Below, one piece after another: positions 1 through 8,306 of a DNA stretch of 64,000 nucleotides. The first letter of the stretch is position 1, and the number at the start of each line of letters is the position of its first letter. The notes below the pieces were generated by a model. It worked only from the letters and a program-made list of their open reading frames with translations. It was not told where the DNA came from and did not search any database. Made by a program: the position numbers and the translations under genes. Source of the stretch: JANQMY01 sp965227095 (lineage in GTDB: Bacteria; Pseudomonadota; Alphaproteobacteria; JANQMY01); NCBI GenBank assembly GCA_965227095.1, contig CBDDFL010000001.1, forward strand, positions 1,302,001 through 1,366,000, read 5' to 3'.

Positions 1-170
1 CAGAGAATATGAAAAGTCTACCTCAGTCTCAAAATTGGTACACCTTCTAAAATGTGGCGATCCCCAAAATGGCTTTGGCGAAATTGCACGCCAGCCGATG
101 TGTTCATCAGAATACGGAAAGCTGCTGGCCATCGCGGAAGCCGGCTTTGCGTTTCGCTCACGCTCAGATT

Positions 171-188
171 ATCATACGATCGGTAGAA
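171..188. promoter_or_regulatory. Putative TetR operator upstream of the tetR gene
   Basis: The 18 bases share ACGATCGGTAGAA with the operator at 931-948. The left arm is degenerate, so this is one good half-site plus the CGATCG core. It lies 15 bp before the tetR start codon, where a bound repressor would block initiation, so autoregulation is inferred. Confidence 0.55.
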
Positions 189-203
189 ATTAAAGGAGTG
201 CTC

Positions 204-896
204 ATGGCAAAAACCCCTCACCAAAGCGTGGCGAGCGTGGTCGTTGGCCGGCCGCGGGCCAGCGGAAAAGAAACCAGTGGAGATTCCCGTCGCGACATTC
301 TGACGGCGGCGGGCAAATTGTTTCGGGCAAAGGGGTTTGCCGGGGCGTCCTTGAGGGAAATCGGCGATGAAGCCGGCCTGCGAAAAGCCTCGCTCTATTA
401 TTATTTCAAAAACAAAGACGACATTTTGTGCGCCATGATCGAAGGGGTCATGGCAGATCCCTTGGCGCTCATCGCCAGGTTTGAGTCCCAGGTGGGCGAT
501 GCGGCGGCCAAATTGTGGGCTTATCTCTATGTGGATACGCGGCAGCTCTGTCTGGCGCCATATGACTATTCCTGGATGTTGACCACGGCGGAAACGCGGG
601 CGCCCCAATTCCAGTTCTTCTGGGATGACCGGGAAAAGCTCCTGGCATGGATCCAATCGACCCTAGAGGATGGAATACAGCAAGGTGTCTTCGCCAAGAC
701 GGATCTCGAAATGGCCGCGCGGGCGATCCTGAGTTTGGATGAATTCGCTGTCAGTTGGATGCCGGGGAGTGGCAAATCCCCTGATAAAATTGCCGGGTTT
801 GTCGCCGATTTCGCCCTGAAGGGATTGCTCGCGGATCCGGCGGCGCTGGCGGATTGGCGCGATGCGGGGCAACGGCTGGTTAGAGACCTGTCCTAG
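204..896 (+). CDS. TetR/AcrR-family transcriptional regulator
   Basis: 230-aa predicted DNA-binding repressor. An N-terminal TetR helix-turn-helix occupies about residues 29-76 (core GLRKASLYYYFKNKDDIL), and the remainder is a helical ligand-binding domain with no assignable ligand. An earlier in-frame start exists at 54, but ATG 204 follows a strong AAAGGAG at 192-198, and the upstream codons do not look like a TetR N-terminus. Near-identical palindromes lie before this gene and before the next gene, a Rieske oxygenase on the same strand. This suggests the protein controls itself and that oxygenase operon. Family assignment is secure; the target is inferred from the operators. Confidence 0.93.
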   Translation: MAKTPHQSVASVVVGRPRASGKETSGDSRRDILTAAGKLFRAKGFAGASLREIGDEAGLRKASLYYYFKNKDDILCAMIEGVMADPLALIARFESQVGDAAAKLWAYLYVDTRQLCLAPYDYSWMLTTAETRAPQFQFFWDDREKLLAWIQSTLEDGIQQGVFAKTDLEMAARAILSLDEFAVSWMPGSGKSPDKIAGFVADFALKGLLADPAALADWRDAGQRLVRDLS

Positions 897-923
897 CCAA
901 ACACCCTTGTTTTCTCAAGGGAC

Positions 924-952
924 TTGACATTTCGAACGATCGGTAGAATTAT
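924..952 (+). promoter_or_regulatory. Sigma70-like promoter of the Rieske oxygenase operon
   Basis: A perfect -35 TTGACA (924-929) is followed after 17 bp by AATTAT (947-952, four of six matches to TATAAT). The first operator palindrome covers the spacer and -10, and the second covers the likely start of transcription, an arrangement typical of repression. Confidence 0.55.
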
Positions 953-972
953 GTTTCTAACGATCGACAGAA
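931..972. promoter_or_regulatory. Tandem palindromic operators for the TetR regulator
   Basis: Two 18-bp palindromes lie at 931-948 (TTCGAACGATCGGTAGAA) and 955-972 (TTCTAACGATCGACAGAA), with centres 24 bp apart. Both have TTC/GAA arms around a CGATCG core. The spacing is a little over two helical turns, which would suit side-by-side binding of two TetR dimers. A third, weaker copy precedes tetR at 171-188. Confidence 0.65.
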
Positions 973-984
973 AGGGGCGCTCAG

Positions 985-2154
985 ATGCTCGATACTGCAC
1001 AAAAAACCAAAAACGTGGATTGGAGCCCGGAGGCTCTTGACCGGATCCGTGACGGGCTTGGGGCTTCGGCCGACCGGGGCATGACGCTTCCACCGGCTTG
1101 TTTCACCGATGCTGAATTCTACGACAAAGAAGTTGAGACAATTTTTAAAAAGGAATGGCTGTGCGTGGCGCATGTGAGCCAGCTGCCCAATCCAGGTGAC
1201 TACCTCACCACGGAACTCTTTGGTGAACCGATTGTTGTTACCCGCGATCGCGACAATGCCCTTCACGCGCTGTCATCGGTGTGCCGCCACAGATGGATGC
1301 CGGTTATTGAGGGGGCCGGAAATACCAAGACGTTGAGTTGCCCTTACCACCGGTGGACCTATGCGCTGAATGGCCAGCTCATGGGGGCGCCGCTCATGGA
1401 AGGTGTTGACGGTTTTGATCCAAAGAAATGCCGATTGCCGTCTTACGCGCTTGAAGTGTGGCAGGGCTGGATCTTCGTCAACATGGACATAAACGCGGCT
1501 CCTTTGGCGCCCAGGGTACAGGCTCTGGCGGACGAATTGGCTCCTTGGAACCTAGAGGCCATGAAAGTGACCGGCCCGCCCATGGAATTTGACTCACCGT
1601 TTAACTGGAAAGTCCTGGTGGACAATTTCATGGAAGCCTATCACCACATCGCCATTCATAAAGACACGTTGGAACCTGGCAATCCGGCGGCGGACACTTA
1701 TGCAGACGACGTGGATGCGCCGTTTTCGGTGTTGCGCATGCCGGCCAAAGACGGCGCGGACATGGCGTCTTTGTTCCCGCCGGTGCCTGGCTTGTCGGCG
1801 GAACAGAAAAAACTTTTTTGCGCATATAATCTGTATCCAAATCATTTATTTGCAACGCTGCCGGATCATGTGGTTTGGTATCAGTTTGAGATGAAAGACG
1901 TTGATCGTTTCAATCTCAAAGTCTTTTCTCTGTTTCCGCCAGAAATCGTCGATGACCCGGCGAACCAAGAAGCCTTAGCGGGCATGGCGGATCTTGGCCG
2001 GGTGGTACATATGGAAGACATCCAAGCTTGTGAAGGCGCGCAGAAAGGATTGCTCAGCGAGCGCGCGGCCCCCGGACCGTTGAGCCTGTTGGAGCGGGCA
2101 ATCTGGCAACACCATCATTGGATAATGGCGAAAGTACAGGCAGGGGCGTCATGA
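985..2154 (+). CDS. Rieske [2Fe-2S] aromatic/ammonium oxygenase, alpha subunit
   Basis: 389-aa catalytic subunit of a Rieske non-haem iron oxygenase. The Rieske cluster ligands are C100-x-H102 and C119-x2-H122. The mononuclear iron site reads E217-x2-H220-x4-H225 in NFMEAYHHIAIH, with D345 a likely third ligand. Glu instead of Asp at the bridging position and the EAYHH context resemble the choline monooxygenase/GbcA-like branch rather than the naphthalene dioxygenase branch, so an amine or small aliphatic substrate is as likely as an aromatic one. No reductase or ferredoxin gene is adjacent. The start follows AAAGGGG at 971-977. The following gene overlaps by ATGA. Confidence 0.9.
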   Translation: MLDTAQKTKNVDWSPEALDRIRDGLGASADRGMTLPPACFTDAEFYDKEVETIFKKEWLCVAHVSQLPNPGDYLTTELFGEPIVVTRDRDNALHALSSVCRHRWMPVIEGAGNTKTLSCPYHRWTYALNGQLMGAPLMEGVDGFDPKKCRLPSYALEVWQGWIFVNMDINAAPLAPRVQALADELAPWNLEAMKVTGPPMEFDSPFNWKVLVDNFMEAYHHIAIHKDTLEPGNPAADTYADDVDAPFSVLRMPAKDGADMASLFPPVPGLSAEQKKLFCAYNLYPNHLFATLPDHVVWYQFEMKDVDRFNLKVFSLFPPEIVDDPANQEALAGMADLGRVVHMEDIQACEGAQKGLLSERAAPGPLSLLERAIWQHHHWIMAKVQAGAS

Positions 2155-2414
2155 TCCTCACGCCGGCTGAATGGGTAGGAACCGCCGGGGTATCCATGTT
2201 GCTGACGGCCTTCGTCCTGCTACAGCTCAACCGGATCGAAAAGGTGGGGCTGATCTATCTGTCGCTTAATACGGTCGGTGCGGCATTGGCGTGTCTATCG
2301 TCCTATATGATCGACTTTTTTCCCTTTGTTGTGTTGGAAGGCGTATGGGCGGTGTCTTCGTTCATCGCGCTCGTACAGTTGCGGAGACTTTCCAATCCCG
2401 CGGCGAGCAGCTAG
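2151..2414 (+). CDS. Small CBU_0592-like membrane protein
   Basis: 87-aa hydrophobic protein with about three membrane segments: a first near residues 8-24 (GVSMLLTAFVLLQLNRI), a second around 32-48 and a third around 50-72. The pattern, including LNRIEK and LNTVGAALACLSSYMIDFFPFVVLEGVW split over two helices, matches the CBU_0592-type family of unknown function. ATG 2151 overlaps the Rieske stop as ATGA, so translation is probably coupled. A longer in-frame start at 2118 would lie inside the oxygenase gene and is unlikely. Confidence 0.75.
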   Translation: MILTPAEWVGTAGVSMLLTAFVLLQLNRIEKVGLIYLSLNTVGAALACLSSYMIDFFPFVVLEGVWAVSSFIALVQLRRLSNPAASS

Positions 2415-2450
2415 ATAAGCGGCTGCATAACAACAAAAGGAAAGTCCGCC

Positions 2451-3128
2451 GTGCAGTATGATGACGTGGTGCTGGGCCGCCGTTCTATTCGGGGATACAA
2501 AAAAGAACCGGTCCCAAAAGAACTGATCAAAGAAGTGATGCAGATGGCCATGCGGGCGCCGTCGTCGCTCAACACGCAGCCCTGGAACTTCTATGTGGTG
2601 ACCGGCGACGTGCTGGACCGCATTCGTCAAGGCAATACGGAACGCAATCTTGCTGGGGTGCCGGACAGCCGGGAATTTCGCAGCCATGGCGCTTATGACG
2701 GCGCGCACCGGGAACGGCAGATCGAAATCGCCAAGCAATTGTTTGCCGTGATGGGGATCGAACGCCATGACAAAGCCGCCCGACAAGATTGGGTGTTGCG
2801 CGGCTTTCGCCAATTCGACGCACCGGTTTCCATCGTTGTCACCTATGACCGTTCCATTCATGGCGGTGATATCGCGCCCTTCGATTGCGGTGCGGTGACC
2901 AATGCCTTGGTCAATGCGGCCTGGTCCAAGGGGCTTGGCTGTGTGATCAACAGCCAGGGCATCATGCAGTCGCCGGTGGTGCGCGAACATGCCCAGATCC
3001 CCGATGATCAGGTCATCATGATTTGCGTGGCCATGGGCTTTCCCGATGACAGCTTTCCGGCGAATGCGGTTGTGTCCAAACGCAAGTCTGTGGATGAAGC
3101 GGTCCATTTTGTGGGGTTTGAGGATTGA
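2451..3128 (+). CDS. Nitroreductase-family FMN oxidoreductase
   Basis: 225-aa predicted FMN- and NAD(P)H-dependent oxidoreductase. The N-terminal RRSIRGYKKEPV and MRAPSSLNTQPWNFYVV are the FMN phosphate- and ring-binding elements of the nitroreductase fold, and the C-terminal AMGFPDDSFPAN matches the conserved end of the family. GTG 2451 is preceded by AAAGGAAAG at 2436-2444. It lies 36 bp after the small membrane gene on the same strand and is probably in the TetR-controlled operon. It could reduce quinones, nitro compounds or enones; I cannot name the substrate. Confidence 0.88.
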   Translation: MQYDDVVLGRRSIRGYKKEPVPKELIKEVMQMAMRAPSSLNTQPWNFYVVTGDVLDRIRQGNTERNLAGVPDSREFRSHGAYDGAHRERQIEIAKQLFAVMGIERHDKAARQDWVLRGFRQFDAPVSIVVTYDRSIHGGDIAPFDCGAVTNALVNAAWSKGLGCVINSQGIMQSPVVREHAQIPDDQVIMICVAMGFPDDSFPANAVVSKRKSVDEAVHFVGFED

Positions 3129-3226
3129 GTAAGAGGCTACTACTTTAAAGAGGCTTTTCTTGATTGTTGCCCGCAGCTGGTGCAAACTTTCCATGGTTTT
3201 GGGAATTGCGATTTCGGGGGTTGGGC

Positions 3227-3925
3227 GTGCAGATACTGTTCCACAGATCTATTTTGTTCGTGTGTTTGGGCTTCTTGATGGCGGCCTGCACCACCACAAA
3301 TACGAAAACGGCTGAAACTGCCGATTTTTCATGGTCGTCGGCGGAAAAGCGCATCGTCTTGATTGAACCGGACGTTACGCTTGGGTCCATGACGGCCGCG
3401 GGCGGCTTTGACCCGAGGGCGGATTGGACCAAACAAGCCGAACGGTTGATCGATCAGGAAACGGCGCTTCTGTTGAAAGAAAAAGGCATCGACTTTGCCA
3501 AGGCCGACAACCTTCTCAATCCCAGGTCAGTTCAAGTGGCCAAACTGCATTCGGCCGTGGGTCGGTCCATTCTGCTGCATCTCTACGGCGCCGGCGGACA
3601 ATTGCCGAACAAGGGCAAAGCGCTTGACTGGAGCCTCGGCCCGGGGGCGGACCTGATCCGACAGGAATATAATTCGGATTACGGATTATTCTTGTTCGTG
3701 CAGGACAGTTACACCTCCGCGGGACGGGCCTTGATGATGGTTGGTGCCGCCGTGTTAGGTGTCGGCTTACAGGGCGGCACGCAAATTGCCTTTACGTCTT
3801 TGGTGGATTTGAAGACCGGCGATATCGTTTGGTTCAATCGGCTTGCAAGCACGGCAGGTGATTTAAGGACGGAAGGGCCTGCGAAGAAAGTGGTCCGTAA
3901 TCTGTACGAGGATCTTCCCCTCTAA
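3227..3925 (+). CDS. Putative lipoprotein of unknown function
   Basis: 232-aa exported protein with a hydrophobic signal sequence and a lipobox ending MAAC within the first 22 residues, so it is probably lipid-anchored. I chose GTG 3227 because it follows GGGGG at 3216-3220 and puts the lipobox at the right depth; a longer in-frame start at 3164 adds an unlikely extension. The C-terminal KTGDIVWFNRLAS resembles a beta-strand-rich end common in secreted lipoproteins. The stop overlaps the next start as TAATG, so it is coupled to the M48 protease gene. Family not recognised. Confidence 0.75.
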   Translation: MQILFHRSILFVCLGFLMAACTTTNTKTAETADFSWSSAEKRIVLIEPDVTLGSMTAAGGFDPRADWTKQAERLIDQETALLLKEKGIDFAKADNLLNPRSVQVAKLHSAVGRSILLHLYGAGGQLPNKGKALDWSLGPGADLIRQEYNSDYGLFLFVQDSYTSAGRALMMVGAAVLGVGLQGGTQIAFTSLVDLKTGDIVWFNRLASTAGDLRTEGPAKKVVRNLYEDLPL

Positions 3926-5106
3926 TGGTGCGGCTGGGCTTCATTGCTCTGGTCTATGTCCTTGTCCCGGTGGTTGCGTTGACCGGGCCGTTTTCCGCTG
4001 CGCTTGCGGCGGTGGATGCCATTGACGACCGGCCCGGATACAGGCCGGAAGATGGCACCGATGAAGGCGGCTTGTGGATGATGGTGGAAGACGCGGAGCG
4101 GGCCACCCAGCGCTCGCCCTTGCTGGTGAAAGATGAAGCGCTGAACACCTATGTGAGGGGCTTGACCTGTCGCTTGGCCGGACCTCATTGCAAGTCGATC
4201 CGCGTCTATATTTTGGATATCCCGCATTTTAACGCGTCCATGTATCCCAACGGCATGATGCATGTGTGGTCGGGGCTTTTGGTGCGTGCCGAAAACGAGG
4301 CGCAATTGGCGTTTGTGTTGGGTCATGAAATTGGCCATTTTTTAGAGCGGCATTCGTTGGAACGGTTTCGGCGGGCCAAGAACACCAGCAATTTCCTTGC
4401 TTTTTTCTCGCTCATCGCTGCTGGGGCGGGTGTCGGCATCGCTGGGGATTTGGCGACCCTTATTGCCCTTGGTTCGTTGTTTTCGTTTAGCCGCGATCAG
4501 GAACGCGAAGCGGATGCGCGTGGCTTTGACAGTCTTGTCGATCACAATCTGGATCCGCGCGCCGGGGCGATCATCTGGCAAAACCTGTTGGCGGAGGACA
4601 AAGTGGCGCCGAAGAAGCGGCGGTCACCCTTCTTCTCCACGCACCCGTCGCCCAAAGAACGGTTCACGACGTTGACCGAACGGGCCGACGAAGTAGCGGC
4701 GATTGCCGGACCCTCCATATTGGGGGTGGAACGCCACCGGGATGCGATCAAATCCCATCGCTTGGCATGGCTGCTGGGTGAATTGAAGCGCGCGGCCTAT
4801 GACGAACATTTGGTGCTGGTGGAACGATTGCTGACGGTGGAGCCGCGCTCCGGCGAGCTCTTGTTCTTCAAAGGCGAGATCTACCGAAAACGCAATGAAG
4901 ACGGTGATCTAGAGCTTGCGCAGACCATTTACGAGCTGGCGGTTCGCCAACCCGATGTCCCTGTTGAAGCTTATCGCAGTTTGGGACTGACCGCGATGAA
5001 GCTTAAGAAAATGCCGCTCGCGCGGCGTAGTTTTGAATCCTATTTGGAAAAACGTCCGGAAGCGGATGACCGGCAGATGATCGAATTCTATCTGCAGCAG
5101 ATGTGA
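3925..5106 (+). CDS. Exported M48-family metalloprotease with C-terminal TPR region
   Basis: 393-aa predicted zinc endopeptidase. A signal peptide covers about residues 1-28. The zinc motif is H134-E135-I-G-H138, with E193 of ERERE/EAD type (sequence QEREADARGF) as third ligand. Residues ~280-390 form tetratricopeptide-like helices (GELLFFKGEIYRKRNEDGD onward). This layout matches BepA/YfgC and Oma1-type periplasmic proteases that act on outer-membrane protein assembly. It overlaps the preceding lipoprotein gene, and the next lipoprotein gene starts a few bases later, so the three form an envelope operon. Confidence 0.88.
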   Translation: MVRLGFIALVYVLVPVVALTGPFSAALAAVDAIDDRPGYRPEDGTDEGGLWMMVEDAERATQRSPLLVKDEALNTYVRGLTCRLAGPHCKSIRVYILDIPHFNASMYPNGMMHVWSGLLVRAENEAQLAFVLGHEIGHFLERHSLERFRRAKNTSNFLAFFSLIAAGAGVGIAGDLATLIALGSLFSFSRDQEREADARGFDSLVDHNLDPRAGAIIWQNLLAEDKVAPKKRRSPFFSTHPSPKERFTTLTERADEVAAIAGPSILGVERHRDAIKSHRLAWLLGELKRAAYDEHLVLVERLLTVEPRSGELLFFKGEIYRKRNEDGDLELAQTIYELAVRQPDVPVEAYRSLGLTAMKLKKMPLARRSFESYLEKRPEADDRQMIEFYLQQM

Positions 5107-5117
5107 GGGTGACTGCG

Positions 5118-5696
5118 ATGATGAAGAAAACTTTGGTTTTGGCGCTTGGGCTGTTCATGTTGGCGGGGTGTGTGGCCTACCAGGCCGTGGATCCGAACGA
5201 GTCTATCAATATCTCCAACCGGTTTAACGTCTCGCCGCAAATCGCGTGGGCGAAGCAAACCGCCGTGGGGTCTAAGGATACGATCTGGACGGCTGATGGC
5301 GTGGAGCTCAACGTATTGCGGTTCATCCCGTTGGTCGAAGACGGCGATGCGTTGATCCGTCAATCTGGCCGTAAGTCCGAAGATATCGTGCCGTATAAGG
5401 ACGATATGTTGCCCAATGATGTTGCGGATCTGTTCGTCACCGACCTCACCAAACTTGGCTATCAAGGGGTCAGTTATGCCAATCTCGCGCCGGCAAGCTT
5501 TGCCGGGGATAACGGTTTTCGCTTCGACTTGACCCTATCGACACCCGGCGGGTTGAACATGACGGGCAAGGTTCTGGCGTCGCAACGGAATGGCGGACTG
5601 GATGCCATTTTGTTTATGGCACCGTCGGAATATTACTTTGGCCGCTACGCCCAAACCGTGGAACAGATCTTTAAGTCCGTAAAAGCAGCATCTTAA
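5118..5696 (+). CDS. Putative lipoprotein of unknown function
   Basis: 192-aa protein with signal sequence and lipobox (LVLALGLFMLAGC), predicted to be lipid-anchored. ATG 5118 follows GAGGG at 5104-5108; ATG 5121 is also possible. The body contains WTADGVELNVLRF and ends in a helix (YFGRYAQTVEQIFKSVKA) similar to small envelope lipoproteins. No family is assigned. It closes the three-gene exported cluster with the M48 protease. Confidence 0.78.
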   Translation: MMKKTLVLALGLFMLAGCVAYQAVDPNESINISNRFNVSPQIAWAKQTAVGSKDTIWTADGVELNVLRFIPLVEDGDALIRQSGRKSEDIVPYKDDMLPNDVADLFVTDLTKLGYQGVSYANLAPASFAGDNGFRFDLTLSTPGGLNMTGKVLASQRNGGLDAILFMAPSEYYFGRYAQTVEQIFKSVKAAS

Positions 5697-5741
5697 AGGT
5701 GGTAGGTCACGGCGCCCGGCTTCGGTGACGGCGCCAGTTTG

Positions 5742-5758
5742 ACAGGCCCATGACCTGT
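5742..5758. promoter_or_regulatory. Inverted repeat before modA, possible ModE-type operator
   Basis: ACAGG and CCTGT flank 7 bp (CCCATGA), 15 bp before the modA start. A TTGACA hexamer (5739-5744) overlaps the left arm. Molybdate operons are commonly repressed by ModE at such positions, but the arms do not match a consensus I can name. Confidence 0.3.
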
Positions 5759-5773
5759 GGCTAACCATGGGGC

Positions 5774-6535
5774 ATGTGGAAAAATTACCTGATTAAAGGG
5801 GCGCTTGTCGTCGCGTTTTTGATGGCGCCTCACACAGCGCGGTCTGAAGACGCGACCATTGCGGTCGCGACCAATTTTCTCGAACCGGCCCAAGAAATTG
5901 CCGCCAAATTTGAGGACACCACCGATCATAAGATTGTCCTGTCCGCGGGCTCTACGGGACAATTGTTCGCGAAAATCTCCAATGGCGCGCCGTTCGATGC
6001 CTTTTTGTCCGCCGACCAAATCCGGCCAAACCAATTGGTGGCCCAAGGCCTTGCTGACGAAAAAAGCCAGTTCACCTATGCCATCGGGATTTTGACGCTC
6101 TATTCGCCAGACCCGGACCGTTCGATCGGGCCGGTGGTGCTGGCCCAACCCATCCAAGCGTTGTCGATCGCCAATCCGCGGACGGCCCCTTACGGCCGGG
6201 CGGCAGAGCAAGTTTTGCGGCGGCTGGGGTCGCGCGAAATTCTCAAGGCCCGAACAGCCGAGGCACAGAATGTGAGCGGCGCCTTTGCTGCTGTGAAATC
6301 GGGGGCCGCGGATTTGGGTTTCGTGGCGCTGTCGTCCGTGCTCAGTAAACAGAACGACCAGCCCGGCAGTCGCTGGGACCCGCCGCAAGACCTCTACGAC
6401 CCGTTGTATCAGGACGCGGTGCTGCTCGCACGGGGCCGCAACAATGACGCCGCCATTGCTTTTCTGGCCTATCTCAAGTCAGAGGAGATTGTCGAATTGA
6501 TCACGTCCTTTGGCTACCGGCAGGTTGATCCGTGA
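5774..6535 (+). CDS. modA: Molybdate ABC transporter, periplasmic binding protein
   Basis: 253-aa periplasmic solute-binding protein that captures molybdate (or tungstate). The signal peptide ends near SEDATIAVA. Typical ModA features are AAKFEDTTDHKIVLSAGSTGQL and GAPFDAFLSAD, where the Ser residues ligate the oxyanion, and the C-terminal QDAVLLARGR. It is followed by permease and ATPase genes with 4-bp overlaps, so modABC is one transcription unit. The start has little Shine-Dalgarno sequence (GGGG only), but no other in-frame start exists. Confidence 0.94.
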   Translation: MWKNYLIKGALVVAFLMAPHTARSEDATIAVATNFLEPAQEIAAKFEDTTDHKIVLSAGSTGQLFAKISNGAPFDAFLSADQIRPNQLVAQGLADEKSQFTYAIGILTLYSPDPDRSIGPVVLAQPIQALSIANPRTAPYGRAAEQVLRRLGSREILKARTAEAQNVSGAFAAVKSGAADLGFVALSSVLSKQNDQPGSRWDPPQDLYDPLYQDAVLLARGRNNDAAIAFLAYLKSEEIVELITSFGYRQVDP

Positions 6536-7212
6536 CGCCAGCCGACTGGAATGCGGTCTCCCTTACAGGGTTGCTTGCCCTAACGACCGTCATTGTCTTG
6601 ATCGCACTGTCAACGCCTATCGCCTGGGGGCTGGCGCAGGCCAATGGGCGCTGGCGATCCGTGGGCGAAGCACTTGTTGCTCTGCCATTGGTGCTTCCGC
6701 CTACGGTGATGGGGTTTTATCTGCTCATTCTTTTGGGGCCGGCAGGCGCTATCGGCAGTTGGTGGGTGTCGCTCACCGGCAGTACCCTGACTTTTTCCTT
6801 TAGCGGCTTAGTGATTGCCTCTTGTCTTTATTCGCTGCCCTTTGCGGTACAGCCGTTACAGAACGCCTTTGAAAGTGTGGACGACGGTGTGTTGCAAGCG
6901 GCTGCCAGTTTGCGCGCGTCGCCGCTGGATGTGTTTGTGTCGGTGGTATTGCCCTTAAGTGTCCGGGGCTATGTGACAGCCGCCGTCCTGACCTTCGCCC
7001 ATACGCTGGGCGAATTCGGTGTTCTGTTGATGGTGGGGGGCAACATTCCCGGTGAGACACGGGTTATGTCCATTGCAATTTACGAGCATGTGGAAACATT
7101 GAATTACCAAGCAGCGCACCAATTATCCGCCGGCTTGTTGATCGTGTCCTTTGCCATTTTGCTGGCGGTCTATTTGACCAATGGACGCTATCGGGCACGC
7201 GTGGTGCGATGA
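6532..7212 (+). CDS. modB: Molybdate ABC transporter permease
   Basis: 226-aa inner-membrane permease with about five transmembrane helices. The EAA loop that contacts the ATPase is visible as AAASLRASPLDVFVSVVLP, followed by AHTLGEFGVLLMVGG, the diagnostic ModB/CysT stretch. GTG 6532 overlaps the modA stop (GTGA), and the modC start overlaps the stop of this gene (ATGA), indicating coupled translation. Confidence 0.95.
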   Translation: MTPADWNAVSLTGLLALTTVIVLIALSTPIAWGLAQANGRWRSVGEALVALPLVLPPTVMGFYLLILLGPAGAIGSWWVSLTGSTLTFSFSGLVIASCLYSLPFAVQPLQNAFESVDDGVLQAAASLRASPLDVFVSVVLPLSVRGYVTAAVLTFAHTLGEFGVLLMVGGNIPGETRVMSIAIYEHVETLNYQAAHQLSAGLLIVSFAILLAVYLTNGRYRARVVR

Positions 7213-8306
7213 ACCTCACCCTTGATCTCAATTGGGCCGAGCCTGATTTCCGATTGGCGGTTCGGGGCGCCTTTGACATCACCGGTATCACGGCATTGTT
7301 CGGCCCTAGTGGCGCCGGCAAATCTTCCGTTCTTAACGCCCTTGCCGGTTTTCTTCCCAACGCTGGCAGCGTCATTGTCGATGACGAGGTTTGGCAAGAG
7401 GCAGGGGCAAAAGGCGCCGTGCCGCCATATCTGCGCCCGGTGGGGACGGTCTTCCAAGAACCACGCTTATTTCCCCATTTGGATGTGGCCAGCAATTTAT
7501 CCTTTGCAGAGAAGCGCGCCAACCCGGAAGGCCCTCAGATCGCGTTCGACGAGGTAATCGCGGTCCTTCAAATCGGTGATTTGATGGATCGGTCGCCAAC
7601 TACATTGTCTGGTGGGGAAGCCCGCCGTGTGGCTATCGCGCGCGCTCTGATGTCGCGGCCGAAACTTCTGCTGATGGATGAACCATTGAGCGGCATTGAT
7701 CGTGAACGCAAGAATGTCATTTTACAGATGATTGGCCGCTTGCCCCTTCAGTTCGGTGTGCCGGTGATTTTCGTGAGCCACCTGGTGGAAGAAGTCGCGC
7801 ATGTTTCTGACCAATTGATTGCCCTTCAAGCAGGCCAGGTGGTGGGCCATGGTCCGACCGCGGCCATGTTGGAACGGTTGGGCGCAGAGGTAACGGGGCA
7901 TTTTGATGCAGGCTCCCTGGTGGAGGGCGAGGTGGTGGAATGGCGCGACGACCTTTCCATGATCGCGCTGCAAATCGGGTCCGGTATTTTGTGGATGCCA
8001 TCCAGCCTCACCGTTGCCATTGGGGAAAGGTTGCGCGTGCGGTTGCGGGCACGGGATGTGTCCCTGTCACTCGCGCCCCTGTCGGACGTTTCCATCCGCA
8101 ATCAATTGCCGGTAACAATTCTGTCGATTGAAGAGGAAGACGGCCCCTTCGCGGAGCTAAGGCTTGACTGCGGCGGTCAGATCCTTCGCGCGCGTCTGAC
8201 GCGGCTTGCCGTACAAGACCTCAAGCTCAATGTGGGGGATGACGCCTTTGCCCTCATCAAATCGGTGGCGTTCGATCGCCGGTTGGGCGCGTCATTCACC
8301 GCCTGA
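7209..8306 (+). CDS. modC: Molybdate ABC transporter ATP-binding protein
   Basis: 365-aa ATPase that energises molybdate import. Walker A is GPSGAGKS (residues 32-39), the signature is LSGGEARRVAIARAL, Walker B is KLLLMDEPL, and the switch His is in VSHLVEEV. The C-terminal ~110 residues form a TOBE/mop domain typical of ModC that senses oxyanions. The gene ends convergently with the glycosyltransferase at 8292, overlapping it by 15 bp. Confidence 0.95.
   Translation: MNLTLDLNWAEPDFRLAVRGAFDITGITALFGPSGAGKSSVLNALAGFLPNAGSVIVDDEVWQEAGAKGAVPPYLRPVGTVFQEPRLFPHLDVASNLSFAEKRANPEGPQIAFDEVIAVLQIGDLMDRSPTTLSGGEARRVAIARALMSRPKLLLMDEPLSGIDRERKNVILQMIGRLPLQFGVPVIFVSHLVEEVAHVSDQLIALQAGQVVGHGPTAAMLERLGAEVTGHFDAGSLVEGEVVEWRDDLSMIALQIGSGILWMPSSLTVAIGERLRVRLRARDVSLSLAPLSDVSIRNQLPVTILSIEEEDGPFAELRLDCGGQILRARLTRLAVQDLKLNVGDDAFALIKSVAFDRRLGASFTA

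Noticed and set aside
18..656. 212-aa minus-strand frame across the tetR gene
   Set aside because: It overlaps a clear TetR gene on the opposite strand, and its protein has no recognisable domain; it is a codon-bias shadow.
2295..3194. 299-aa minus-strand frame opposite the nitroreductase
   Set aside because: His/Arg-rich shadow of the well-supported nitroreductase gene.
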